64,000 nt of DNA from Lutimonas halocynthiae (GCF_030409835.1 NZ_JAUFQO010000001.1:372001-436000), one strand, 5' to 3'. Positions 1 through 8,450 are shown, counted from the stretch's first letter. Notes: a model not told the origin generated them from the letters alone. A program made the numbers and translations.

Positions 1-1
1 A

Positions 2-631
2 AGGGATGATGTTTATGGCGGGAATGTCATTAACAGGAGTCGATTTCCTTTAAGGCTGGTTGCTAAAGTTATATCGGCAGTGGGTTTAGATTTTCCGGTA
101 TTGGTAAAATTGAACCTGCATGACGGTTTCAAAAAAGGATTCTCGTTAAATGATTGCATTCATGTTTCAAAAGAACTTGAAAAAATTGGTTGTTCCGCTA
201 TAGTTCTGAGTGGAGGTTTTACAAGCAAAACACCTTTTTATCTGATGAGAGGAAAGGTTCCGCTTAAAGGCATGATTAAAAATGCCAGCTCTATAGCTGA
301 AAAACTAACAATGGCTCTCTTTGGGCCCTTAATCATTAAAGCATACCCATTTAAAGCAAATTTTTTCTTAGCTCAGGCTATCAAAGTGAGGCAAGCTGTT
401 GGTCTAGACCTGGTCTACCTTGGCGGAGTTGATTCAAAACAGGGTATCGAAAAGATATTAGAAGCAGGGTTTAATTTTATTGCCTTGGCAAGGCCTCTGA
501 TTCATGACCCGGCATTTCTGAATAAAATCAATCAAGGACTTATTGAAAAAAGCCTGTGCAACAGATGTAATGAATGTATTGTTGAAATGGATAGAGAAGG
601 AATTAAGTGTGTTTTGGACTCCGCAGGTTAG
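2..631 (+). CDS. NADH:flavin oxidoreductase (Old Yellow Enzyme family), 5' end outside window
   Basis: FMN-dependent alkene/enoate reductase-type TIM barrel; 209 residues of the C-terminal part are visible. The frame is open from base 2 and begins with RDDVYGGNVINRSRFP, the conserved OYE segment R-D-x-Y-GG-x-x-x-NR-x-RF, so the GTG at base 80 is not the start. The FMN-phosphate half follows (LGGVDS, then FIALARPLIHDP). The C terminus carries Cys-x2-Cys-x2-Cys-x10-Cys, reminiscent of the 4Fe-4S cysteines between the barrel and the NAD(P)H domain in 2,4-dienoyl-CoA reductase-like OYEs. Here the protein stops right after them with no second domain. The family call is firm; the substrate is unknown. 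Confidence 0.88.
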   Translation, partial: RDDVYGGNVINRSRFPLRLVAKVISAVGLDFPVLVKLNLHDGFKKGFSLNDCIHVSKELEKIGCSAIVLSGGFTSKTPFYLMRGKVPLKGMIKNASSIAEKLTMALFGPLIIKAYPFKANFFLAQAIKVRQAVGLDLVYLGGVDSKQGIEKILEAGFNFIALARPLIHDPAFLNKINQGLIEKSLCNRCNECIVEMDREGIKCVLDSAG

Positions 632-693
632 CTATTTCCTAAGATTAAATCGTATTTTAGTTTGTAGGAATTTTACGATTAAAGAATTATAAA

Positions 694-1041
694 ATGGCTT
701 TTAGTGAATTTTTAGCAGATAGAGTGCGGCAAAGACTCCTTAACAAAGGACAGGTTGAAGAAAAGAAAATGATGGGAGGTCTGATCTTTATGGTCAATGA
801 TAAAATGTGTATTGGTATTGATATTGATAAAAAAACACAAGATGACAGGCTCATGGTTCGTGTTGGGAAATTACCTTATAAAGATTTATTACAAAAAGAT
901 GGAAGCCGTCCCATGGACTTTACAGGCTCTGTAATGAGAGGCTTTCTTTTTATTGACCCCGAAGGATTTGACAAAGAGAAAGACCTGGATTTTTGGGTCC
1001 AAAAAGCCTTAGAATTCAATAAATTGATTATTAAAAAATAA
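694..1041 (+). CDS. TfoX N-terminal domain protein
   Basis: A 115-residue protein made of one TfoX-N domain: an N-terminal helix (EFLADRVRQRL), then the KKMMGGLIFMVNDKMCIGI strand pair with its conserved GG and the later MRGFLFIDPEGF segment. In Proteobacteria TfoX/Sxy controls competence, but stand-alone TfoX-N proteins in Bacteroidota have no established function. It lies 12 bases before the next gene on the same strand, so co-transcription with the GNAT and HAD genes is likely. Starts at ATG after a 62-base gap. Function beyond the family is unknown. Confidence 0.8.
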   Translation: MAFSEFLADRVRQRLLNKGQVEEKKMMGGLIFMVNDKMCIGIDIDKKTQDDRLMVRVGKLPYKDLLQKDGSRPMDFTGSVMRGFLFIDPEGFDKEKDLDFWVQKALEFNKLIIKK

Positions 1042-1053
1042 GACGGTATCTAA

Positions 1054-1575
1054 ATGAATCTCATCTTCAAAAAAGCTCTAATTGATGAAATAGACCATGC
1101 CTTGGAGTTGTTTAAATTAGCTAGCCTATCGCTTGGTGAAAAAAAAGTGAGTCAGTGGAGTTACTGGTCAGACCCTCCTGAAGAAAAAATTACCTGGGTA
1201 AAAGAAGGATTCGACAAAGGTGAATTCTTTTTTGTTTATAATGATAGTGGTATCAAGGTAGCTATGTTTAGATTACTGCAAAACGACACATTATATTGGG
1301 GTGAAAAAGGGCTGGAAAATAATGTTAAATATGTCCACTCTTTAGTTGTTCGGCCTGACTTTTCTGGATTTGGAATCGGAAAGATGGTTATGCTGAAGCT
1401 TCTTGAAAACATGAAATCTGAAGGCGTAAAAAAATTTCGACTTGATTGTGATGGCTCCAACCCAAGACTATGTCAATATTATGAATCATATGGCTTTAAA
1501 AAAGTCGGAGAAAAAGAGACCCCTTATGCCATCAATAACCTATATGAAATGTCACTAAATAATGATAGGTTTTGA
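1054..1575 (+). CDS. GNAT family N-acetyltransferase
   Basis: A 173-residue single-domain acetyltransferase. The acetyl-CoA-binding motif A is visible as VHSLVVRPDFSGFGIGKMVM (V-x-x-x-x-R-x-x-G-x-G-I-G), followed by the typical C-terminal LDCDGSNPRLCQYYESYGFKKVG segment with the conserved Tyr-x-x-x-GF. The acceptor substrate cannot be read from sequence. Its stop codon overlaps the TTG start of the next gene by four bases, suggesting translational coupling with the HAD phosphatase. Confidence 0.85.
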   Translation: MNLIFKKALIDEIDHALELFKLASLSLGEKKVSQWSYWSDPPEEKITWVKEGFDKGEFFFVYNDSGIKVAMFRLLQNDTLYWGEKGLENNVKYVHSLVVRPDFSGFGIGKMVMLKLLENMKSEGVKKFRLDCDGSNPRLCQYYESYGFKKVGEKETPYAINNLYEMSLNNDRF

Positions 1576-2222
1576 ATTATAAAGACGAACATACAGGTCC
1601 GGATGCCTTAATATTCGATATGGATGGAACCCTTTGGGATGCAGTGGAAACATATACCCTGGCATGGAATGAATATTTTAAAAAACATGGACTTACAACT
1701 TTCCTGACAAAGGCCGATTTAGATTCTTTGATGGGTTTGGAAGAAGAAAAATTTCTTGAAATAGTACTTCCTGATTTCACTCATGAAGATAGAAAATCCT
1801 GCTATAAAGCAGTGATACAGTTGCAATATGATCTGATAGATGAAATTGGTGGTGATATTTATGCCGGCGTTCAGAAGTACCTGCCTTTACTGCATAAAAA
1901 GTACCAACTGTTTATCGTAAGTAATTGCCCAAAAGACACGATTCATCATTTTATGAAATTTGCCGAAATTGAGCATTTAATTACAAGCTCTCTTTCTCAT
2001 GGGCAAAATTATAAACCCAAACATGAAAACATATCAAGCCTGGTAACTAACTATAATTTGAAGAAGCCTCTATATATAGGCGATACACAAGGAGATATGA
2101 TACAAAGTGAAAAAGCTGAAGTTCCATTTGTTTTCATGACCTATGGATTTGGTACTTGCGACACCTTTGAAAAAAGCTTTGATGACTTTGAAGCATTTGC
2201 CTTATACTACTTAAATCACTAA
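1572..2222 (+). CDS. HAD-superfamily hydrolase (phosphoglycolate phosphatase-like)
   Basis: A 216-residue Mg-dependent phosphohydrolase. Motif I is LIFDMDGTLWD with nucleophile Asp16 and acid/base Asp18; motif II is IVSNCPKD (Ser/Asn); the motif III lysine is in YKPKHENI; motif IV is IGDTQGDM. A helical cap lies between motifs I and II (about residues 22-100), as in the PGP/beta-phosphoglucomutase subfamily. I chose the TTG at 1572 because the next in-frame ATG falls inside motif I. It overlaps the upstream acetyltransferase by 4 bases. The substrate is unknown. Confidence 0.85.
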   Translation: MNYKDEHTGPDALIFDMDGTLWDAVETYTLAWNEYFKKHGLTTFLTKADLDSLMGLEEEKFLEIVLPDFTHEDRKSCYKAVIQLQYDLIDEIGGDIYAGVQKYLPLLHKKYQLFIVSNCPKDTIHHFMKFAEIEHLITSSLSHGQNYKPKHENISSLVTNYNLKKPLYIGDTQGDMIQSEKAEVPFVFMTYGFGTCDTFEKSFDDFEAFALYYLNH

Positions 2223-2302
2223 ATTCGGGTTTCAATGTTTTGACGGGTTTGTTGCCGCTCAAAACGCCAATAAATCAAAAAGAAATTCATAAATATCTAA
2301 CT

Positions 2303-2917
2303 ATGAAAAATATTTATATGCTTTTGCTGAGCCTGGCCTGTCTTTCGGTATCATGCAAGAATGAGCTCCAAAAATCTGATGAATTTAAAGTTAAAAAAGC
2401 CTTGGATTCGGTTTCAGAAGTCATTTCAGTTGAAGCAGCAAAACCTTCTTTTGTTGCCCAATCTACAGATCAGCAAACTGCCGATAATATTAAAAACTTT
2501 TTAGTGAATGATTATTTGAAAGAAGAACTTTCTCTTTTAACAGCTAATGATAGAAAGTTTCAATTTTATAAAATTGATCTTAATGCGGATGGAAAGGATG
2601 AAATATTTGTTCGTTTTATGACCTCATATTTTTGTGGGTCAGGAGGCTGTACTTTTTTATTGTTAGATCAATATAGCGAAATTATCACCCGGTTTTCAGT
2701 AACCAGAGCGCCCATTTTTGTAGAACCTTCAAAAGTGAATGATTGGGCTTTATTACTTGTTAAGGATTCAGGAGTTTTTAAAGAACTAATATTTCAAGAT
2801 GGTTCATACCCATCCAACCCATCAGTTTTACCAAAGGCACCTTATGATGCTCCTAGTGGCCATGCTCAGGTCATGTTTCATGATGAGCTTTATGAATCTA
2901 AGACGTTTGAGTTTTAA
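2303..2917 (+). CDS. Putative lipoprotein of unknown function
   Basis: A predicted 204-residue lipoprotein that I do not recognise. The start is placed at the internal ATG (2303) because it begins an ideal type II signal peptide (MKNIYMLLLSLACLSVSC, lipobox S-V-S-C); the longer frame from TTG 2240 would put 21 hydrophilic residues in front of it. The mature part contains IDLNADGKDEIFVRF, which resembles a calcium-binding or FG-GAP-like D-x-N-x-D-G-x-D-E loop, and a pair of cysteines (CGSGGC) that may form a disulfide. It probably sits in the periplasm or outer membrane. Confidence 0.7.
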   Translation: MKNIYMLLLSLACLSVSCKNELQKSDEFKVKKALDSVSEVISVEAAKPSFVAQSTDQQTADNIKNFLVNDYLKEELSLLTANDRKFQFYKIDLNADGKDEIFVRFMTSYFCGSGGCTFLLLDQYSEIITRFSVTRAPIFVEPSKVNDWALLLVKDSGVFKELIFQDGSYPSNPSVLPKAPYDAPSGHAQVMFHDELYESKTFEF

Positions 2918-2933
2918 AAATTAACCTTAACTA

Positions 2934-3419
2934 ATGTTTGATAGAATAGAAAAACTTGAAAAGAAATTACTTTGCGGACTTTCTTTAAAGATGTCCTTTA
3001 CTGATAATAAAACTTATGAGTTATGGAGTTCATTTATGCCATTGAGAAAGAAAGTTACAAATGCCGCTTCCACTGATTTATATTCTATGCAGATCTATGG
3101 AGAAATTCTTGATTACAACAAGCTAAACCCTACGAGCACCTTTACGAAATGGGCAGCAGTTGAAGTTAAAGATCATTCAAAAATACCTGAAGAGTTATTC
3201 CCATATGAATTAAACGAAGGCCTATATGCCGTGTTTATCCATAAAGGAACTCCCCAGGATTTTCCTAAAACTTTCGCTTATATTTTTGAAAATTGGATAC
3301 CAAATTCAAAGTACGAAGTTGATTACAGAGAGCATTTTGAGTTAATTCCTGAAACCTACAAACCTGACGATCCGAATGCAAAAGAAGAGGTTTGGATTCC
3401 AATTTTAGAAAAAACATGA
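2934..3419 (+). CDS. GyrI-like small-molecule-binding domain protein
   Basis: A 161-residue protein built from the GyrI-like/AraC effector-binding fold (SHS2 module): IYGEILDYNKLNPTSTFTKWAAVEV, then GLYAVFIHKGTPQDFPKTFAYIFENWIPNS (the classic G-x-Y-A-V-x-x-x-x-G segment), ending with the FELIPETYKPDDPNAKEEVWIPI signature typical of this family. There is no DNA-binding domain, so it is a stand-alone effector-binding protein. The next gene is a Crp/Fnr-type regulator 15 bases downstream, so the two may act together; that is inference from proximity only. Confidence 0.8.
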   Translation: MFDRIEKLEKKLLCGLSLKMSFTDNKTYELWSSFMPLRKKVTNAASTDLYSMQIYGEILDYNKLNPTSTFTKWAAVEVKDHSKIPEELFPYELNEGLYAVFIHKGTPQDFPKTFAYIFENWIPNSKYEVDYREHFELIPETYKPDDPNAKEEVWIPILEKT

Positions 3420-3434
3420 TTGTATTTAGATTTT

Positions 3435-3971
3435 ATGGATATCATTAAAGAACTCGTAACAACTATTTCAGAAGCTTCATTGTGGGGAGATCCCATGTGC
3501 CTTGAACGCAATGAATATTTAATATCGGAAGGAAACATAGAAACTGCCTTGTACTTTATTAATAGCGGAAGCCTAAGAATATTTATGCTAGACGAAAATG
3601 AAGAACATACGATTCGATTTGGATACAAAGACTCTATTATTACTGCTCTTGATTCTTTTGTTAAAGGAGGAAAAACATCGTTCTACATTCAAGCCCTAAA
3701 AAAAACCTCGTATAAGTCAATTTCTAAAATTGATTTTAATGCCTTGATGAATAAAAACAGCAGAAATAAAGACCTTTGGAAAAAGCTTTTAGAGGCTTTT
3801 GTAATTCAACAAATGGAAAGGGAGACCGATTTGCTGACCTCTTCTCCGGAGGCAAGGTATCACAGGGTTCTTAAAAGAAGTCCTCAAGTATTTCAGGAAA
3901 TACCACACAAATACATTGCTTCTTATTTAAGAATGAGCCCGGAAACGCTATCGAGACTTAAAAAATCTTGA
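3435..3971 (+). CDS. Crp/Fnr family transcriptional regulator
   Basis: A 178-residue regulator with a cyclic-nucleotide-binding-like beta barrel (LERNEYLISEGNIETALYFINSGSLRIFML, about residues 25-60), a long dimerisation helix (about 110-135) and a C-terminal helix-turn-helix (HKYIASYLRMSPETLSRLKKS). The C-terminal domain is compact, as in many Bacteroidota members. I prefer the ATG at 3435 over an upstream TTG at 3420. The pocket lacks an obvious PRAA-type cAMP phosphate cassette, so the ligand is probably not classical cAMP. Likely co-transcribed with the GyrI-like gene. Confidence 0.83.
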   Translation: MDIIKELVTTISEASLWGDPMCLERNEYLISEGNIETALYFINSGSLRIFMLDENEEHTIRFGYKDSIITALDSFVKGGKTSFYIQALKKTSYKSISKIDFNALMNKNSRNKDLWKKLLEAFVIQQMERETDLLTSSPEARYHRVLKRSPQVFQEIPHKYIASYLRMSPETLSRLKKS

Positions 3972-4025
3972 TTCAAATCAATTTTAATCTGACTCTTTTA
4001 GCGCATTTTTATCAAAACTTAAATT

Positions 4026-4571
4026 ATGAAATGTAATACTATAGATTTAATTAATGATTTGACAGAAAGAACTTTAAAAATTCAATCTGGCTTAAAAAAT
4101 CTAGAGGCTTTCTCTACAGATGATCTTAATAAAAGGGACCATCCAGATGCTTGGAGTGCCTTTGAATGCATAGCCCATTTGAATATTTATGGAGATTTCT
4201 ATATTCCTGAAATAACAAAAAAAATAGCACAATCCAATAGGCTAAATCCTTCACCAGTTTTTAAAAGCGGTATTCTCGGTAATTATTTCGTAAAAATGGT
4301 TGGCCCGCTTGATGCATCGAAAAAGATGAAGACACTATCTTCTGCTAATCCACTTGGAAGTACATTAGACATATCAACATTGCATAAATTCGATAACCAA
4401 CAAAGTGCCATGTTGGAAATACTTAAAAATGCAGCTTCAGTTGATCTAAACAAAACAAAAACCGGAATAAGTATAGCCCCATGGATCAAAATAAAACTCG
4501 GAGATACCCTTAGGGTTGTAATTCTTCATAATCAAAGACATATGGAACAGGCCTTACGCGCAACTAATTAG
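4026..4571 (+). CDS. DinB family protein (putative metal-dependent enzyme)
   Basis: A 181-residue four-helix-bundle protein of the DinB/YfiT-like group. The three metal ligands are visible: His51 in ECIAHLNIYGDFY, and His168 and His172 in ILHNQRHMEQAL. DAWSAFE before the first His matches the W-s-x-x-E pattern of DinB_2 proteins. Such proteins act as thiol-dependent S-transferases or have unknown activity; no substrate can be assigned. It lies 54 bases after the Crp/Fnr gene on the same strand. Confidence 0.8.
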   Translation: MKCNTIDLINDLTERTLKIQSGLKNLEAFSTDDLNKRDHPDAWSAFECIAHLNIYGDFYIPEITKKIAQSNRLNPSPVFKSGILGNYFVKMVGPLDASKKMKTLSSANPLGSTLDISTLHKFDNQQSAMLEILKNAASVDLNKTKTGISIAPWIKIKLGDTLRVVILHNQRHMEQALRATN

Positions 4572-4616
4572 GTTTAATACCAGCAATAAAGAAGGATATT
4601 AAAACAGTTTTTTTAT

Positions 4617-4632
4617 CTTGCCATGAGGCAAG
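4617..4632. promoter_or_regulatory. Perfect hairpin/palindrome upstream of the epimerase gene
   Basis: CTTGCC-ATGA-GGCAAG is a perfect 6-bp inverted repeat with a 4-base loop. A T-run precedes it on the plus strand rather than following it, so it does not look like a terminator for the upstream DinB gene. It overlaps a TATCTTG stretch that resembles a -7 box, so an operator at the promoter of the epimerase/reductase pair is the more likely reading. Confidence 0.35.
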
Positions 4633-4693
4633 GGGTCTTGGTCTGAACGAACCATGAGCATTTAGCCTAAAAAGCAAATACATATTGAATTAG

Positions 4694-5671
4694 TTGGTAA
4701 AGCAAAAAACGATATCAGTAACTGGAGGAACCGGACATTTAGGAATAAACCTCATCAAGGAGCTCTTGCGAAAGGGATTTATTGTAAAAGCTTTGATTAG
4801 ACATTCATCCTTTCCTATGATTCATGAAAATTTGACCTGGATTGAAGGTGACTTGAATAATTTGGCTTCTCTTGAAAAATTGATAGATAAATGCGAGGCC
4901 ATTATCCATTCTGCCAGTGCAATTTCATTGGGTGAAAAAAAACAAGAACTGGTCTATGAAGTCAATGTCACAGGAACAAGAAACCTTTTGGCAACTTGTT
5001 TGCATAAACCAATCAGGTTCATATATATCAGCTCTTCAACAGTCGTTGAAGATCCTATAAATGATGAAGTCTTCAATGAAAACCGTTCTTATAAAACTGA
5101 TAAATCTTTTTACTATGCCTGGACAAAAGCGATGGCTGAAAAAGATGTCCTGAAATATGAAACAGAGCATAATTTAGATGCTTGCATTGTCAGATCAACC
5201 GCTATTATAGGCCCGGAAGATTATGGCCCTTCTCCTTTTGGAAGAACCATAGAAGATTTGAATCTAGGGAAGTTGCCTTTTATTACGAAAGGAGGCTACA
5301 ATATGATCGATGTAAGAGACCTGTCTACAACAATTATATCATCAATTTCAAGAGGCAAAAAAGGTGGTATCTATTTAGTTGGAGGCGAATATGTGAGTCT
5401 TGAAAACTTGGCTAAAATGGCGAATAAGAGCAAAGTTCCCAGGGCATTGTCAATCGATTTCTTAGTCAAAATACTACCCTTAATTCGGGTATATGAAAAA
5501 TTCATTCCTTTAAAATGGCCTATTAGCAAGGAGAGTTTAAGCACCTTAAAAAATGCCCCAAAAAAAATGGATTGCTCAAAAGCTAAAACAGAACTCGGTC
5601 ATAAAAACAGACCAGTTGAAGAGAGTGTAAATGACCTTGTAGCATGGTTCCATAAAAACAACAGGTCATGA
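4694..5671 (+). CDS. NAD-dependent epimerase/dehydratase (extended SDR)
   Basis: A 325-residue extended short-chain dehydrogenase. The N-terminal Rossmann motif is VTGGTGHLG (G-x-x-G-x-x-G), and the catalytic Tyr-x3-Lys is in YYAWTKAMAEKD with the upstream serines in YISSSTVVED. The substrate-binding C terminus is diverged, so the substrate is unknown; dihydroflavonol-reductase-like or 3-beta-HSD-like groups fit best. It starts with TTG. Its stop overlaps the ATG of the steroid-reductase-like gene (ATGA), indicating translational coupling and possibly a shared sterol/isoprenoid-like substrate. Confidence 0.85.
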   Translation: MVKQKTISVTGGTGHLGINLIKELLRKGFIVKALIRHSSFPMIHENLTWIEGDLNNLASLEKLIDKCEAIIHSASAISLGEKKQELVYEVNVTGTRNLLATCLHKPIRFIYISSSTVVEDPINDEVFNENRSYKTDKSFYYAWTKAMAEKDVLKYETEHNLDACIVRSTAIIGPEDYGPSPFGRTIEDLNLGKLPFITKGGYNMIDVRDLSTTIISSISRGKKGGIYLVGGEYVSLENLAKMANKSKVPRALSIDFLVKILPLIRVYEKFIPLKWPISKESLSTLKNAPKKMDCSKAKTELGHKNRPVEESVNDLVAWFHKNNRS

Positions 5672-6417
5672 CTTTAACCACTTTAAATATCATTTGTGTT
5701 ATTTGGGCATCGATTGGAATTGGCTCTTTTGTCTTATTACAGTTTGTAACGGCACCATACGGAAGACATGTAAAAAGTGGCTGGGGGCCGCAAATTTCGA
5801 ACAAGCTGGGCTGGATATTTATGGAAGCGCCTTCATTTTTTATTATTCTTTATTTTTATTTGAGTTCTGACCAGAGCTTATTCGCAAGTATGTTATCCCT
5901 TATATGGCTTCTGCATTATTTCAACAGAACTTTTATTTATCCTTTTCGAATCAGGACCAAAGGCAAAAAAATGCCCCTGCTTATTGTTGGATCCGCTATT
6001 TTTTTTAATTGTATCAATGCAGGTCTCAATGGTTATTTTCTGGCCAATTTTGAAAATTACAGTACTGAATCATTTTATCAACTAAACTTTATAATAGGTG
6101 TTTTACTATTTATAATAGGGTTTATTATCAATCAAAAAAGTGACCATATTCTTATTCATTTGCGAAAACCTGGAGAAACAGGCTATAAAATTCCACAAGG
6201 ATTTCTTTTTAATTACCTCTCCTGTCCTAACTTATTTGGGGAGTTAATACAATGGACCGGTTTTGCTTTAATGGCATGGAACCTGCCCGCTCTCACCTTT
6301 CTTGTCTGGACTTTTGCTAACTTAATCCCCAGAGCATTAGGGCATCATGAGTGGTATAAGAAACAATTTCGTGATTATCCAGCAAAAAGAAAAGCAGTGC
6401 TCCCAGGAATTTTGTAA
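5668..6417 (+). CDS. 3-oxo-5-alpha-steroid 4-dehydrogenase-like membrane protein
   Basis: A 249-residue integral membrane protein with about six hydrophobic segments. The C-terminal third is the steroid 5-alpha-reductase signature: GYKIPQGFLFNYLSCPNLFGELIQWTGFAL, then NLIPRALGHHEWYKKQFRDYPAKRKAVLPGIL, with the conserved Asn-Tyr...E and H-x-W-Y-x-x-F-x-x-YP-x-R-x-A-x-x-P residues that contact NADPH in this superfamily. Bacterial members reduce enone double bonds of sterol or isoprenoid-like lipids; the real substrate is not known. Coupled to the preceding SDR by a 4-base overlap. Confidence 0.87.
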   Translation: MTLTTLNIICVIWASIGIGSFVLLQFVTAPYGRHVKSGWGPQISNKLGWIFMEAPSFFIILYFYLSSDQSLFASMLSLIWLLHYFNRTFIYPFRIRTKGKKMPLLIVGSAIFFNCINAGLNGYFLANFENYSTESFYQLNFIIGVLLFIIGFIINQKSDHILIHLRKPGETGYKIPQGFLFNYLSCPNLFGELIQWTGFALMAWNLPALTFLVWTFANLIPRALGHHEWYKKQFRDYPAKRKAVLPGIL

Positions 6418-6440
6418 CTTATAGGATTGAACTTTAAGAA

Positions 6441-6872
6441 ATGAAACCTGCTATCATCGAGTTACTAGTATTATTTGTTATGTATTCGGGTTCTAGCTTT
6501 GCACAAGATATTAACGAATTCCAGTGGAAAAATCGCTTGGTGATTCTTGCTACGCACTCAATCGACAACAACAGTTATAAGGCGCAGATAAATTCATTAA
6601 AATCTGACCCTGAAGGTCATGACATAAGAAAATTACTCATTATAACAATCGTTCCTGGCTATCAATCATTTGGTCTGACTACCAATACGCGTCAAGCTAT
6701 TGATTCTAGTTATGAAAAGTTTCTTTTAAAAAATGACCCGTTTATGTTTTATTTAGTGGGTCTTGATGGTGGCGTGAAACTCAGCTCCCCAGATATCATC
6801 AGTAATAAGGAATTATTCCAAATAATTGATGTTATGCCAATGAGACGCCTTGAAATAGACGATAAAAATTAG
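6441..6872 (+). CDS. DUF4174 domain-containing secreted protein
   Basis: A 143-residue exported protein: a signal peptide (MKPAIIELLVLFVMYSGSSFAQ) followed by one DUF4174 domain (FQWKNRLVILAT at the start; FMFYLVGLDGGVKLSSPDIISNKELFQIIDVMPMRRLEI at the end, where the GLDGG-x-K and the IDxMPMRR tail are diagnostic). The fold is thioredoxin-like but no CxxC is present, so redox activity is unlikely. Periplasmic; function unknown. It follows the steroid-reductase-like gene by 23 bases. Confidence 0.82.
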   Translation: MKPAIIELLVLFVMYSGSSFAQDINEFQWKNRLVILATHSIDNNSYKAQINSLKSDPEGHDIRKLLIITIVPGYQSFGLTTNTRQAIDSSYEKFLLKNDPFMFYLVGLDGGVKLSSPDIISNKELFQIIDVMPMRRLEIDDKN

Positions 6873-6944
6873 TCTTAAGAGCGATCATCTTTAAGGTGAT
6901 AATTCAAAAGTTTACTTGTTTTTTTATGTTAGCATGTTGCAAAC

Positions 6945-6981
6945 GAATCATTTGTGGTATTAAATGATTCAAATTTTGAAT
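6945..6981. promoter_or_regulatory. Two overlapping palindromes, candidate operator of the FAD oxidase gene
   Basis: GAATCATTT (6945-6953) and AAATGATTC (6962-6970) form a perfect 9-bp inverted repeat with an 8-base spacer. Overlapping it, ATTCAAA-T-TTTGAAT (6967-6981) is a perfect 15-bp palindrome. Both lie 21-57 bases upstream of a TAACTTTA near-consensus -7 box (7002-7009), so a repressor or activator site is likely. No cognate regulator is identified. Confidence 0.45.
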
Positions 6982-7001
6982 TATTCAAGTAAATAAGACT
7001 G

Positions 7002-7009
7002 TAACTTTA
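7002..7009 (+). promoter_or_regulatory. Near-consensus Bacteroidota -7 promoter box (TAACTTTA)
   Basis: Seven of eight positions match TAnnTTTG; it is 35 bases before the ATG of the FAD oxidase gene and just downstream of two palindromes. No clear -33 TTG at the ideal spacing. Confidence 0.4.
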
Positions 7010-7044
7010 GTTCACCCTTTTAACCTAATCTAAAAATCAAACTT

Positions 7045-8412
7045 ATGGAAGCCAAATTTGAAGAGTTTAAAGCTCAAATTCGTGGAGAAGTAATTCTTCC
7101 GGATAACGAAAATTACGATGAATCAAGAAAAGTATACAACGGGATGATCAACAAGCATCCTGGCATGATTATAATGTGTGTAGATGTTGCCGACGTCATT
7201 GCATCGGTAAACTATGGTCGAGACAACAATATATTAGTTGCCGTTAGAGGTGGAGGCCATAATGGTGGAGGTCTCGGCATTTGTGACGATGGTATGGTAA
7301 TTGACCTTTCAGGTCTTAAATTTGTACGGGTCAATACAGCTGATAATACAGTGAGAGTCGGAGGTGGCAACATCTGGGGCGAAGTAGATCATGCTACGCA
7401 TCCATTCGGGCTTGCCGTACCGGCAGGCATCATTTCTACTACTGGAGTTGGCGGTCTTACGCTAGGTGGTGGCGTTGGGCATTTATCTCGAAAATACGGA
7501 CTCACTATTGACAATTTACTTGAAGCTGATATGGTATTGGCCGATGGATCTGTTGTAACAGTAAGTGCCGATCAAAATGAGGATCTTTTTTGGGCCATTC
7601 GTGGTGGTGGTGGTAATTTTGGAATCGTGACTTCATTCAAATTTCAAGCCCATCCTGTCAAAACAGTGATCGGCGGACCAACCTTATGGCCAATAGAACG
7701 AACAGAAGAGATCATGGAATGGTATCATGGTTTTATACATAATGCCGAAGAAGACCTTAACGGATTTGTAGCGACAATGATCATTCCCGGACCTCCATTT
7801 CCAGATGAACTTCATCTTAAGAAATTCTGTGGTATTGTATGGTGCTATACTGGTGATCCTGAAAAATTCAATGAACTATTTAAGCCTGTTCTTGAAAAAA
7901 ACCCCATATTTCAACACGTAGGAGAAATGCCTTACCCATCGGTACAAACCTTATTTGATGGCCTTTTCCCTAAAGGACTACAATGGTATTGGAGAGCTGA
8001 TTTCTTTACCGATTTAGGTCCTGAGGCTAGAGCAGAACACAAAAAGTATGGTTCAATGATTCCTACGCCGCTATCACAAATGCATTTGTATCCCATTAGT
8101 GGGGCAGCAAGTAGACCAGGTTTAACAGATACACCCTGGGCTTATAGAGATGCTAAATATGCAGGCGTTTTTGTCGGTGTTGATGCTGATCCTGCTAACG
8201 CAGAAAAAATAACAGACTGGGCTAAGAGTTACCAGGAAGCGCTGCACCCTTATTCATCTGGTGGTGCCTATACTAACTTTATGATGGATGAAGGTCAAGA
8301 AAGAGTTCGTGATAGTTACAGACAAAACTATGATCGTTTGGTCAACATAAAAACCGAATACGATCCGGGTAATTTATTCAGAGTGAATCAAAATATCAAG
8401 CCCAAATCTTAG
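7045..8412 (+). CDS. FAD-linked oxidase, berberine-bridge-enzyme-like
   Basis: A 455-residue oxidoreductase of the VAO/PCMH fold. The FAD domain (about 35-210) contains VAVRGGGHNGGG, in which His72 is the expected covalent FAD-histidyl attachment site, and the GVGGLTLGGGVGHLSRKYGL phosphate-binding stretch. The BBE domain lies at the C terminus (YDRLVNIKTEYDPGNLFRVNQNI). The position that carries the second, cysteinyl flavin link in bicovalent enzymes (AG-V-C-P-T) reads AGIIST here, so the flavin is probably attached by one bond only. No signal peptide is visible, so it appears cytoplasmic. The substrate, likely a sugar or alcohol, is unknown. A terminator follows. Confidence 0.88.
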   Translation: MEAKFEEFKAQIRGEVILPDNENYDESRKVYNGMINKHPGMIIMCVDVADVIASVNYGRDNNILVAVRGGGHNGGGLGICDDGMVIDLSGLKFVRVNTADNTVRVGGGNIWGEVDHATHPFGLAVPAGIISTTGVGGLTLGGGVGHLSRKYGLTIDNLLEADMVLADGSVVTVSADQNEDLFWAIRGGGGNFGIVTSFKFQAHPVKTVIGGPTLWPIERTEEIMEWYHGFIHNAEEDLNGFVATMIIPGPPFPDELHLKKFCGIVWCYTGDPEKFNELFKPVLEKNPIFQHVGEMPYPSVQTLFDGLFPKGLQWYWRADFFTDLGPEARAEHKKYGSMIPTPLSQMHLYPISGAASRPGLTDTPWAYRDAKYAGVFVGVDADPANAEKITDWAKSYQEALHPYSSGGAYTNFMMDEGQERVRDSYRQNYDRLVNIKTEYDPGNLFRVNQNIKPKS

Positions 8413-8450
8413 GCTTTTCCCCTGCCTATTGAAATTTTTATTTTTGGCGG

